Assembly: GCA_937898625.1 (NCBI GenBank)
Contig: CALEJF010000039.1
Coordinates: 1 to 22,362 of the forward strand
Length of the DNA stretch: 22,362 nt
Reading direction: 5' to 3'
DNA from: an uncultured Clostridia bacterium
GTDB lineage: Bacteria > Bacillota > Clostridia > Oscillospirales > Acutalibacteraceae
Below the pieces are notes generated by a model. That model was not told the origin of the DNA. It made no database searches and saw only the letters and a list, made by a program, of their open reading frames with translations. Position 1 is the stretch's first letter. Each line of letters opens with the position of its first letter. A program made the translations under genes and the position numbers. Below, piece after piece: positions 1 to 6,502 of this stretch.

Positions 1-405
1 CGCACACAGAAGGCCGGGTGGCGCACCGCCTTTCTCCGCCGCTACTGGTATCTGGACACGGTGGAGGAGACCGCCGCCTTCATCGAGCTGATCAAGGGCT
101 ACGACTACCTGGACGGAGTCACCTTCATCTCCTTCAACTACGATAACCTCCTGAAGATCCGCGCCATCCTCCCCGAGCAGTCCTGCCAGTTCCTCACGGG
201 GGAGAACTCGGACGAGATGATCGCAAGGCTGGCGGCCGACAAGCTGGACATCGACATCCACCACGCCTCCCTCACCGAGGAGCGGGTCAAGGCCATGCAT
301 GACGCCGGACTCACCATCAACTGCTGGACGGTGGATGACCCCGCCGACGCATCGCGGCTGGCTGCATGGGGCGTGGATTATATCACGTCAAACATTCTGG
401 AATAA
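1..405 (+). CDS. Glycerophosphodiester phosphodiesterase, C-terminal part (5' end outside window)
   Basis: The reading frame is open from the first base and ends with TAA at 403-405, so the gene begins upstream of the window; the GTG at 61 is internal. The last ~50 residues carry the typical GDPD tail: a His-Ala-Ser-Leu segment, then GLTINCWTVDDP and GVDYITSNIL, which form the final strands of the TIM barrel. Family members hydrolyse glycerophosphodiesters to glycerol-3-phosphate and an alcohol; this fragment does not show whether the enzyme is secreted or cytoplasmic. The coding sequence is clearly GC-rich, unlike everything downstream, and is probably the resident chromosome. A short inverted repeat with a T-rich tail follows directly. 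Confidence 0.85.
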   Translation, partial: RTQKAGWRTAFLRRYWYLDTVEETAAFIELIKGYDYLDGVTFISFNYDNLLKIRAILPEQSCQFLTGENSDEMIARLAADKLDIDIHHASLTEERVKAMHDAGLTINCWTVDDPADASRLAAWGVDYITSNILE

Positions 406-441
406 GATCTGTCGGTGCAGCCTTCTTATTTTATCTCTTTT
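401..441 (+). terminator. Probable terminator of the GDPD gene
   Basis: AATAAGA at 401-407 pairs with TCTTATT at 424-430, and the T-rich run TTTATCTCTTTTT follows. The stem is only 7 bp, so this is a moderate call. It overlaps the stop codon of the gene converging from the minus strand. Confidence 0.45.
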
Positions 442-706
442 TGTAAATGACCAGTTCGGGATTGGCGCCGTTCTCTTCGTAGGTGCATACGAGGAGAAAA
501 TCCATATTGGCAACAAGTCCAAAGCATCTGCTGCCGCCAAATTCACATTCAAGCTGATAGCCGAGATAGGTCGCACAGTCTTCAAGGTATTTTACCTTCT
601 GCCCATTCGGGAGCGTATATTCGAGATTCACGTAACCGCCTATGAGTGCGGAAAGCTCTGTGACCTCGGGCATTCCCTCAATATGTAAATCATTAAATTC
701 TTTCAT
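431..706 (-). CDS. C-terminal domain of the HTH/zinc-ribbon protein, separated from it by a stop codon
   Basis: This 91-codon stretch, counted from the ATG at 706, continues in the same frame as the HTH/zinc-ribbon ORF at 749-1195. The frame is open between the TAG at 749-751 and this ATG and reads LGGEEKFDEFKKQL, and no Shine-Dalgarno is visible before the ATG. In clostridial relatives as I remember them, the zinc ribbon runs straight into this domain in one protein, so this is best read as the 3' part of a nonsense-interrupted gene. Visible motifs are GGYVNLEYTLPNGQ, ECEFGGSRCFG and VANMDFLLVCTYEENG. The function of the domain is unknown to me. The last 28 codons are closely matched by a second copy at 22277-22362. 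Confidence 0.6.
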   Translation of the reverse strand: MKEFNDLHIEGMPEVTELSALIGGYVNLEYTLPNGQKVKYLEDCATYLGYQLECEFGGSRCFGLVANMDFLLVCTYEENGANPELVIYKKR

Positions 707-748
707 GAGCTGCTTTTTGAACTCGTCAAACTTTTCTTCACCGCCAAG

Positions 749-1195
749 CTATCTATATCGTTTCCAATAATCAAGTTTCGGAAGCATATCTTTCATATAT
801 GCCCGTACCTGCTCGGGTGTAAACTGCTCATTTGCCATATGTCCGACACAGACATCAATTAAATCGTCCATATCGTGATACATATATTCACCGTCAGCAT
901 AACACCATTTGCAGTAATCTTCATTGAAAATGCCGTCTTTCTCTTTGCTGATGTTTCCGTCTTCAAGTGGCATACCGCAACATTGACAGATAAGCTGTCT
1001 TGGAGAGCCTAAAAGTGTATTGATAGATACATCAAATAGTTTTGACAACAGTTTCAAGGTTTCTGTGTTAGGTGTTGTTTCACCATTTTCCCAACGGGAT
1101 ACTGCCTGACGGGTAACGAAAACTTTTTCAGCAAGTTCATCCTGTGACATACCTTTTTTCGTTCTCAGTTCGAGAATAATATCTTTAGTTTCCAT
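749..1195 (-). CDS. XRE-type HTH regulator with zinc-ribbon domain, truncated by in-frame TAG
   Basis: Residues ~5-60 are a Cro/C1-type helix-turn-helix (GMSQDELAEKVFVTRQAVSRWENG), expected to bind operator DNA as a dimer. Residues 70-100 form a zinc ribbon with Cys70-x2-Cys73 and Cys95-x2-Cys98 (CCGMPL and DYCKWCYADG). A helical segment ending in LPKLDYWKRYR precedes a TAG at 749-751. The same frame stays open beyond the TAG and encodes the domain listed at 431-706, so the intact gene would be 431-1195 (254 codons plus stop). TAG is used as a normal terminator elsewhere in the window (YaiI, Cap15, DUF6809-like genes), so recoding is unlikely. The start is ATG with GAGGTGAT upstream and its own promoter. 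Confidence 0.8.
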   Translation of the reverse strand: METKDIILELRTKKGMSQDELAEKVFVTRQAVSRWENGETTPNTETLKLLSKLFDVSINTLLGSPRQLICQCCGMPLEDGNISKEKDGIFNEDYCKWCYADGEYMYHDMDDLIDVCVGHMANEQFTPEQVRAYMKDMLPKLDYWKRYR

Positions 1196-1215
1196 ATTGT
1201 TATCACCTCAAGAAT

Positions 1216-1244
1216 ATTGTAACACCGAATGGTAAAATGAACAA
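1216..1244 (-). promoter_or_regulatory. Promoter of the HTH/zinc-ribbon gene
   Basis: Reading the minus strand, TTGTTC (1244-1239) and TACAAT (1221-1216) are 17 bases apart, followed by a short leader with GAGGTGAT and ATG at 1195. The -35 touches the small hairpin at 1244-1260, so binding by the gene's own HTH product is conceivable but not shown. Confidence 0.55.
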
Positions 1245-1260
1245 GCAACTCGCTGTTGCT
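1244..1260 (-). terminator. Weak hairpin after the patatin gene
   Basis: AGCAAC (1244-1249) and GTTGCT (1255-1260) form a 6-bp stem 33 bases past the patatin stop codon; on the minus strand TGTTCATTTT follows. It resembles the stronger AGCAACAG/CTGTTGCT hairpins at 21648 and 22242. Confidence 0.35.
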
Positions 1261-1292
1261 GTAAGTTCGATAAATTGGAATTTGTCAGGATA

Positions 1293-2141
1293 TTAATTCT
1301 TGGCTATATTCAAAAACTTTTCTATCTTCTCCGCATCCTTATATCCGAGCTGATACAATTTGTTTAACCCGATTTTGTTTCTTGTTGCTGTTTTAATTCC
1401 GAAACAATCTTTAGGATAAAGTATCAGCACTTTGCCTTGTTCTTCAAGTTCAAGAATTTCGTTTATCCTATTATGGTATAATGTGTGTGACATTGTTATA
1501 GCCTTTGCGATTTGCGGATATTTAAAAAGTAATGGATTAACAAGCCATTTAGGAAAAGCAGATTTCTTATAGCTAACGGGAAGTGTCAAACAAATAATCA
1601 GCTTGTCACAACCATCTTCAAAAGCTTTTTTATATGGAATCGGGTCAGAGATACCGCCGTCGAAATATCTTCTGTTCTTAAATAAAACAGGTTGACGGGT
1701 AACTATAGGTAATGCACAGCTTGCCTTTAACAAAGTAAAATCGTCATAGGCGAAATCGTTTTTATAAAAAAATTCTTGTTCAGCGGTCTGTGCATCAGTT
1801 ACCGCAACAACAAACTCTTTTGTTGATTTTGTAATAGCATCAAAATTCAACGGATTTTTGCCGTAACTGTTTGTTATATCGGAATAAATATAATCAAGGT
1901 TGATATACATTCCCTTGCAGAAATAATTACTTATACCCATATATTGTCTTTCAAATGAATATTCCTCATAAAAACTTTTTAATCTTCCACGCTGACCTGC
2001 TATGTATGTTATTAGATTTGCACTACCCGCAGAAACGCCCAAACAATATTCAATATCAATAGAATTATCGAGGAGAAAATCAATAATACCGCTTACATAG
2101 TTTCCTCTTAAACCGCCGCCGATATCCATAATCCCAACCAT
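1293..2141 (-). CDS. Patatin-like phospholipase
   Basis: This is a serine lipid acyl hydrolase of the bacterial patatin/RssA type, expected to cleave acyl chains from phospholipids. The oxyanion motif DIGGGLRG lies near residue 5, the nucleophile elbow is GVSAG (Ser within ~20-45), and the catalytic Asp is in the DGG of YFDGGISDPIPY near residue 165. Length (282 aa) fits single-domain bacterial patatins. There is no signal peptide, so it is probably cytoplasmic. ATG at 2141 is preferred over a TTG five codons upstream because GGTGGTG precedes it at good spacing. The gene is monocistronic with its own promoter (2200-2229). A 23-bp imperfect inverted repeat flanks it. A role as an immune effector, as in some CBASS types, cannot be excluded, but no cyclase is adjacent. 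Confidence 0.88.
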   Translation of the reverse strand: MVGIMDIGGGLRGNYVSGIIDFLLDNSIDIEYCLGVSAGSANLITYIAGQRGRLKSFYEEYSFERQYMGISNYFCKGMYINLDYIYSDITNSYGKNPLNFDAITKSTKEFVVAVTDAQTAEQEFFYKNDFAYDDFTLLKASCALPIVTRQPVLFKNRRYFDGGISDPIPYKKAFEDGCDKLIICLTLPVSYKKSAFPKWLVNPLLFKYPQIAKAITMSHTLYHNRINEILELEEQGKVLILYPKDCFGIKTATRNKIGLNKLYQLGYKDAEKIEKFLNIAKN

Positions 2142-2199
2142 AATACACCACCACAAATTCTTTTTTCTATCTGTTTACAAATTCTTATTTATCGAACCA

Positions 2200-2229
2200 A
2201 TTATACCACCCATACCAAGAGAAGTGCAA
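2200..2229 (-). promoter_or_regulatory. Promoter of the patatin gene
   Basis: On the minus strand TTGCAC (2229-2224) and TATAAT (2205-2200) are separated by 18 bases. The -10 lies in the string GTGGTATAATT, which also occurs upstream of the acetyltransferase and kinase genes at the other end of the window. Confidence 0.65.
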
Positions 2230-2271
2230 TAGTTTTTAGTGTTGTTGCAGGTTGTCATGGGTGGTGATTTT

Positions 2272-2354
2272 TATACTCCGTACACCTTTTATTTATACTC
2301 CGTGTAACGATTATAAACTCCGAGTAACGATTACTATACTCCGAGTAACGATTA
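2272..2354 (+). repeat. Tandem array of 20-bp repeats
   Basis: Three near-identical units of the form TATACTCCGWGTAACGATTA sit at 2294-2313, 2314-2333 and 2335-2354. A partial unit (TATACTCCGTACAC) starts at 2272. Start-to-start spacing is 22, 20 and 21 bases, about two helical turns, as expected for side-by-side protein binding sites. Candidates are a transposase-binding end of the neighbouring IS21 element or iteron-like sites; the sequence alone does not decide. No matching array is visible on the other side of istA. Confidence 0.7.
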
Positions 2355-2383
2355 CAATTCCAACGGTGCTCTTAAAAACACAA

Positions 2384-2408
2384 AAAGCACTCATTTTTAG
2401 AGTGCTTT
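2384..2408 (-). terminator. Hairpin terminator in the gene-free region
   Basis: AAAGCACTC (2384-2392) pairs perfectly with GAGTGCTTT (2400-2408) around a 7-base loop. On the minus strand a T-rich tail follows (TTTTTGTGTTTTT). It lies between istB and the patatin promoter and would insulate the patatin gene from transcription out of the insertion sequence. Confidence 0.6.
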
Positions 2409-2415
2409 GAGGCAT

Positions 2416-2452
2416 AAAAAAGACCGAAATCCCGCGTTCAAGGGATTTCGGT
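2416..2452 (-). terminator. Strong intrinsic terminator
   Basis: ACCGAAATCCC (2423-2433) and GGGATTTCGGT (2442-2452) form a perfect 11-bp stem with an 8-base loop; on the minus strand it is followed by CTTTTTTAT. It is probably the main stop for transcription coming through istA-istB. Confidence 0.75.
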
Positions 2453-2459
2453 TGTATTA

Positions 2460-2640
2460 CCTAAGGTGTACTTAGGTGTCTAACCCCTTATCATTTAATA
2501 CAATTTTCCAAGGGGTTGAACTTTTGCGAAAATTAACACAAGACCCTGCGCCGCTGTCGAAACCCGTTTTTGCACAGAGATTTGATGTGCCCCACCCCCA
2601 AGGGGTGAAATTTTCACCCATATCGCAAAATGGGTAAAAA
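2460..2640. repeat. Cluster of palindromes in gene-free DNA
   Basis: Inverted repeats lie close together: CCTAAG/CTTAGG at 2460-2476, AACCCCTT/AAGGGGTT at 2482-2517, CACCCC/GGGGTG at 2593-2607, and GGGTGAAA/TTTCACCC at 2603-2619. The last two share bases, so only one can form at a time. No credible gene covers this stretch: the only frame, 2472-2678 minus, has a GTG start without a ribosome site. It may be part of a mobile-element end. Confidence 0.45.
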
Positions 2641-2779
2641 ATATTTCCACCGTGTACATTTTTTTCGCTTGTTTTCACGATTTCCGAAAAACATTTCCAA
2701 CGGTGTACTTTTTTATATTAAATGCGTGTTAAACGCATCTTATTTTCAGTTTTAATAGGAATAGGCTTTTAAGTTTTTA

Positions 2780-3439
2780 TTACAGATATATCATCTGTGA
2801 GTTGTGTGAAAGCCTTGCTGACAAGGTTTCAATCACGTGTCGGTCTGCCTTCATTTCATTCCATAAAGGCAAATCTCTGTTTGAAATTAAAATTAAACTA
2901 CGCTCATTGCTGAGCTTCATTATTGCTTTGTAGAAGAGTAACAACTCTTCTTCCGTTGGTGTTGTATAAAACAACTCATCAATCACCACAAGGTCGCTTT
3001 CAACTAAATAACGCCAAGGGTGTGATTTTTTGCTTGAGCATTTAATCAATTCTTCAAAGGTAACATAAACAACCATTGCACCTTTCTCGATAGCCTCAAG
3101 CGAAATGTCAACTGCAAGACTTGTCTTGCCCCTGCAACATTTACCGATAATTATAATATTCTGATGCTCGGTTTTGAAATCGAAATTCTTAATCCTGTCA
3201 AGTTGCCACTGTAATCCCGACGATATGTAATTGTAATCATAGTGTCGGTCAGGTAGGCGACTTCTTTTTGTGTATTTCTTTGCTCTTGCTTTCAGTCGCA
3301 TATCCATTTCCTGTTGCAACACATTCTGTAAATAATCAAGGTTAGAAACACGCTCATCTGTTAAATCAACTTCACCGTTGCCAAGATGAGTAAGACCCAA
3401 TTCCTTTGCCATCATCATTACATCAAAAATCTCTGCCAT
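2780..3439 (-). CDS. istB: IS21 helper ATPase IstB
   Basis: A DnaA/DnaC-like AAA+ ATPase that assists the IstA transposase in target selection and complex assembly. The Walker A motif is GKCCRGKT (residues ~99-106) and the Walker B is VVIDE (~151-155); the helical N-terminal region is typical of IstB. The start at 3439 is chosen over an in-frame ATG at 3460 because AGGAGG lies eight bases before it; this gives 219 aa. The start overlaps the end of istA by 17 bases, implying coupled translation. The two Cys in the P-loop are slightly unusual, but the GxxxxGKT pattern is kept. Confidence 0.9.
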   Translation of the reverse strand: MAEIFDVMMMAKELGLTHLGNGEVDLTDERVSNLDYLQNVLQQEMDMRLKARAKKYTKRSRLPDRHYDYNYISSGLQWQLDRIKNFDFKTEHQNIIIIGKCCRGKTSLAVDISLEAIEKGAMVVYVTFEELIKCSSKKSHPWRYLVESDLVVIDELFYTTPTEEELLLFYKAIMKLSNERSLILISNRDLPLWNEMKADRHVIETLSARLSHNSQMIYL

Positions 3440-4898
3440 TGAATGCCTCCTGTATCTCACGACTTCGTTTTAAGTAGTTTGATTTTGCATAACTGCCAAT
3501 ACAGTCATAAAATGAGTCCTTGCCATACTTGTAAATCAAGAACGATAACAGTTCCAAGGTTGTGCATTCACAAGTGTTGATGCAATACTCAAACGCTGAA
3601 TTCATTTGACCTTCCGTGTAAAAAACAGATGCCTTTTTCAGTAGTTGCAACTGTTTATGTATATATCTCGGTCGCATAATTTTCAGCTGTGCAATGAACT
3701 CAATTGCAAGTGGGTTGTCCTTGTAAAACCGAAGCATGTCCGTTTCGATTTTATGGTGTGGAACTCTGTCCTTCGGTAGTTTTATAGTTCTACCAACCTC
3801 ATTACAAAGGGCGTGTTTGCAAATCAAATCACTTGTAAGTGCTACATAGAAAAGCAAAGTGTCCTCTTGCAATTCAACACGAATTCGCTCACCATCATTA
3901 AGATTTTCCTGTGGCATCTCATAACGATTATCACGGAATTCAACGAACCCTGCGTGCATTGTAAGGACTTGAACAAGTGGCTTATCCTGAAACTTCACCT
4001 TAACAAGAGCCTTGTTGTCAATGGGGAACAACTCCTTTGGTGTACGCTTTGTGTAATCGTTGATAATGCTGTTACCAGTTGTGTCAAGCCAATTAAGAGC
4101 ATCACAGTTAAGTCTGTCAATTCCGTAGTAAGTCCTACCGTCAAGGAAACCACGCTTGATGACATTTACCGTGTTTTCAACTCTTCCTTTGGTGTTGGGG
4201 TCGTGTCCCTTGCAAATGAAAAGTGAGTAACCAACATCCTTGACGAACTCATCAAATTCCTTAACGAGAATGACATTGCCGTAGCTTTCAGCAACAACGA
4301 AAACCTTGTCTTGGTCATACATAATCACCTGTGGACGTCCACCGAAATACTTGAAAGCATATTTGTGTGCCTCAATAGCGGTTTTAGCGGTGAAAGGATT
4401 CGGTGAAAAGTACACGAATTTCATTCGGCTATACGAAAGCACCATGCAGAAAAAATACACCTTAGTTTCCTTGCCGTACATGTTTCGCATTCGGTACTCA
4501 CCAAAATCAACCTGTGCCTCATAGCCCGGTGGTTGGTCATCACGAATACAACGGATGCGTTTCGGTTGACTTAACCCCGCCTGAACTCTCAAGTTTTTCA
4601 CATACCTATTGAAAGTGGAATAGGTAGCCTCAAAGTCAGCGAATTCCTCACGCAACTGCGTCATCAAATTGGTGTTGGTGATGGTAGGACAAGCTTTAAT
4701 GAACTCAATGATGTACTGACGATAGTTGTCCAAGTCATACACCGTGCCACGCATGGATTTGTAGAAATCTTCTTCCGTTTTCCGCCACCAGTTTCGAACC
4801 ACCGACGCAGGTATGTGCAACCGCCGACCGGTCTCTGCCATGGTCAACCCATCATCCTTACACTCCTGTATCTGCCGATACTGTTCTGATGTAATCAT
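3423..4898 (-). CDS. istA: IS21 family transposase IstA
   Basis: A DDE-type transposase of ~491 aa, normal for the family. A helix-turn-helix lies at residues ~14-40 (DGLTMAETGRRLHIPASVVR). The RNase H-fold core has catalytic Asp in QVDFGE (~131), Asp in MYDQDKV (~195) and Glu in TKGRVEN (~241). A beta-rich and helical C-terminal part follows. ATG at 4898 gives better spacing to AGGAGG than the ATG immediately before it at 4901. istB follows in the same transcript. Confidence 0.93.
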   Translation of the reverse strand: MITSEQYRQIQECKDDGLTMAETGRRLHIPASVVRNWWRKTEEDFYKSMRGTVYDLDNYRQYIIEFIKACPTITNTNLMTQLREEFADFEATYSTFNRYVKNLRVQAGLSQPKRIRCIRDDQPPGYEAQVDFGEYRMRNMYGKETKVYFFCMVLSYSRMKFVYFSPNPFTAKTAIEAHKYAFKYFGGRPQVIMYDQDKVFVVAESYGNVILVKEFDEFVKDVGYSLFICKGHDPNTKGRVENTVNVIKRGFLDGRTYYGIDRLNCDALNWLDTTGNSIINDYTKRTPKELFPIDNKALVKVKFQDKPLVQVLTMHAGFVEFRDNRYEMPQENLNDGERIRVELQEDTLLFYVALTSDLICKHALCNEVGRTIKLPKDRVPHHKIETDMLRFYKDNPLAIEFIAQLKIMRPRYIHKQLQLLKKASVFYTEGQMNSAFEYCINTCECTTLELLSFLIYKYGKDSFYDCIGSYAKSNYLKRSREIQEAFNGRDF

Positions 4899-4901
4899 CA
4901 T

Positions 4902-5194
4902 TACCTCCTATTTAATTGTAAAATATTTTGTATAATTGCAGTTTTTTGTATAATTCTCAAGTGCAAAGGCACTCATTTCAGATTTTATACACTACAATTA
5001 TTCGTGTAAGTGTCAGCAACAGTAATGGTAATAACACTGTTTTCAACAACTCACACTACCACTCCAACCCTCCTTTCAGCGGTAACGTTATTGTAACTCA
5101 ATCCAACAGACAATAGCAAGAAAATTGTAAATTTATGTCACAAAATAGCATTAAATTTCGATTACATATTTGGGAAGGTATAGGAGGAGATACT
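4902..5194. other. Gene-free stretch between istA and the PIN gene
   Basis: Nothing convincingly coding is seen. There are two direct copies of TTTTGTATAATT at 4926-4937 and 4944-4955, probably belonging to the istA promoter region or IS end, and a small GTGC/GCAC hairpin near 4963. AGGAGG at 5182-5187 serves the downstream gene. One end of the IS must lie here, but I could not place it. Confidence 0.5.
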
Positions 5195-6334
5195 ATGAAA
5201 AATGCAATAAAAGAATATATAGAATTAACTAAATCAGAAAAGCAACAATTATGGGATAGCGCAACATTTGTTTTTGATACTAATGTGTTTTTGAATTTAT
5301 ATCGTTATTCTAAAAAAACTCGCGATGCTTTACTTGATTCCATGAAGGGATTAGAGGGCCGAATTTGGATGCCGCATCAAGTAGCATATGAATTTATGAA
5401 AAATAGACCGGATGTAATTTTAGATTCGATTGATAAATATTCTAAACTTGAAGAATGTATTTTGCGACCCTGTAAAGATTTGAGAATCAAAGAGGATGAT
5501 TCTGAATTTAAAAAGTTACAGAAATATGTAGAAAAGTGGATTGAGAATTATAAAAAAATTAATTTGTTGATTGACAATGTTAGCAGTGATGCTATTTTAG
5601 ATGATATATTGAAATTGTTTGATGGAAAAACAGGCGATGCTTTTTCAAACGAAAAATTAGAAGAAATAAAACATGAAGGTGAGACCAGATATAAAAAAGA
5701 AATTCCGCCGGGATATAAAGATTATAAAAAAGCAACGGCAGATAGGGATAATAATGCATTTGGAGATTTAATTGTTTGGAAACAAATTCTTAATTACGCC
5801 AAAGATGAGGCGAAAGACATTATATTTGTTACAAGTGACCAAAAAGAAGATTGGTGGAATATTGTACATGGGAAAACTCTTGGCCCAAGAATTGAATTAA
5901 AAAAAGAATTTTATGATTATACAGGTACCAAATTTCACATGTATAGTGTAGATGGTTTTATTTCAAATATTAAATCTGTAAAAGGCAAAAGTAGTATTGT
6001 TGATGAAGTAAAATCTTATAATTCAGTTCCAATTGGAATGTTTACAATGGTTACAGATTTTGGAGAATATTCTAACAGGTTTAATGAAAAACTTCAGTTC
6101 TTGGATATTGTTCAAATCGAAGAGTTGATTCAAACTGTAGAAGAGAAAAAATCAAGAAGATTAAGCGAAATGAATTCAATAATTCATAAATATGAAGGTC
6201 GTGAAATGCCAGAAACAGTAAAACAAATGGTTCGGAATTTAAAGAGAAACATTATTACTGATGATAGAACTTTATTTACATTAAGACGCAAACGTAATTT
6301 TTGTGCTCACAATTATTATGATGAGAGGGCTTAA
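5195..6334 (+). CDS. PIN-like nuclease (PIN_8 type) with C-terminal HEPN-like motif
   Basis: This 379-aa protein starts at ATG 5195, behind AGGAGG, not at the in-frame ATG at 5135. The N-terminal ~260 residues look like the PIN-like family PF18476. TFVFDTNVF supplies the first Asp (~28), VAYEF the Glu (~66), NNAFGDL the next Asp (~190), and VTSDQKEDWW the final acidic pair (~213-222). PIN enzymes are metal-dependent RNases or DNases. The last ~90 residues are mostly helical and end in RRKRNFCAHNYYDE (~364-377); RNFCAH matches the RNxxxH signature of HEPN RNases, which would make this a two-nuclease fusion. The protein ends soon after that motif, so the HEPN part may be clipped. Its position beside a defence cluster suggests a phage-defence role; no toxin-antitoxin partner is visible. 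Confidence 0.75.
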   Translation: MKNAIKEYIELTKSEKQQLWDSATFVFDTNVFLNLYRYSKKTRDALLDSMKGLEGRIWMPHQVAYEFMKNRPDVILDSIDKYSKLEECILRPCKDLRIKEDDSEFKKLQKYVEKWIENYKKINLLIDNVSSDAILDDILKLFDGKTGDAFSNEKLEEIKHEGETRYKKEIPPGYKDYKKATADRDNNAFGDLIVWKQILNYAKDEAKDIIFVTSDQKEDWWNIVHGKTLGPRIELKKEFYDYTGTKFHMYSVDGFISNIKSVKGKSSIVDEVKSYNSVPIGMFTMVTDFGEYSNRFNEKLQFLDIVQIEELIQTVEEKKSRRLSEMNSIIHKYEGREMPETVKQMVRNLKRNIITDDRTLFTLRRKRNFCAHNYYDERA

Positions 6335-6399
6335 AACCGCTGTTGAATTTTATATGAAAATTCCAATTACAAAAACACCCACTATTTATGTTCTCTTAA

Positions 6400-6429
6400 T
6401 TGACATGATACGACATTTTGTTGTAAAAT
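6400..6429 (+). promoter_or_regulatory. Promoter of the methyltransferase-Z1 operon
   Basis: TTGACA at 6400-6405 and TAAAAT at 6424-6429 are 18 bases apart, with AT-rich DNA downstream (several TATAAT-like strings). The leader to ATG 6503 is about 65 bases. This makes the R-M operon transcriptionally independent of the PIN gene. Confidence 0.6.
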
Positions 6430-6502
6430 ATAATAGTATAATTATATATTTTTATTGTTAAAAAGATATTGTTTTTATTTTATTGAAACGGATGAATGTA
6501 TT

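Larger units (their letters stand above)
2357..2716 (+). repeat. Three dispersed copies of a TTCCAACGGTGTAC-type motif
   Basis: ATTCCAACGGTGCTC begins at 2358, ATTTCCACCGTGTAC at 2643 and ATTTCCAACGGTGTAC at 2693; the last two are each followed by a T run and lie 50 bases apart. They sit on the istB-distal side and could be terminal repeats of the IS21 element, which typically has several transposase sites per end. I found no inverted counterpart near 4902-5134, so the element's ends stay undefined. Confidence 0.4.
2780..4901 (-). mobile_element. IS21-family insertion sequence (coding core; ends not defined)
   Basis: The istA-istB gene pair with a short overlap is diagnostic for IS21. Both genes are full length, so the element may be active. 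The true element extends beyond the genes, probably leftwards into the repeat-rich 2270-2720 stretch and rightwards somewhere in 4902-5134, but no convincing terminal inverted repeats or target duplications could be matched by eye. Confidence 0.75.

Noticed and set aside
299..688. 129-codon plus-strand frame across the GDPD end and the next gene
   Set aside because: It is the out-of-frame shadow of two better-supported genes and runs through the convergent terminator.
749..751. TAG as a recoded sense codon
   Set aside because: Other genes in the window (stops at 15405-15407, 16314-16316 and 20729-20731) use TAG as an ordinary stop, so recoding in this genome is unlikely.
2272..2354. CRISPR array
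   Set aside because: Repeats are 20 bp with almost no spacers between units and there are no cas genes.
2472..2678. 68-codon minus-strand frame with many Gly, Trp and Cys
   Set aside because: GTG start without a ribosome site, and it coincides with a dense set of palindromes and terminators; no recognisable domain.
4928..5116. 62-codon plus-strand frame rich in Ser and Asn between istA and the PIN gene
   Set aside because: No ribosome site, composition looks like non-coding AT-rich DNA, and it overlaps the presumed IS end and istA promoter region.
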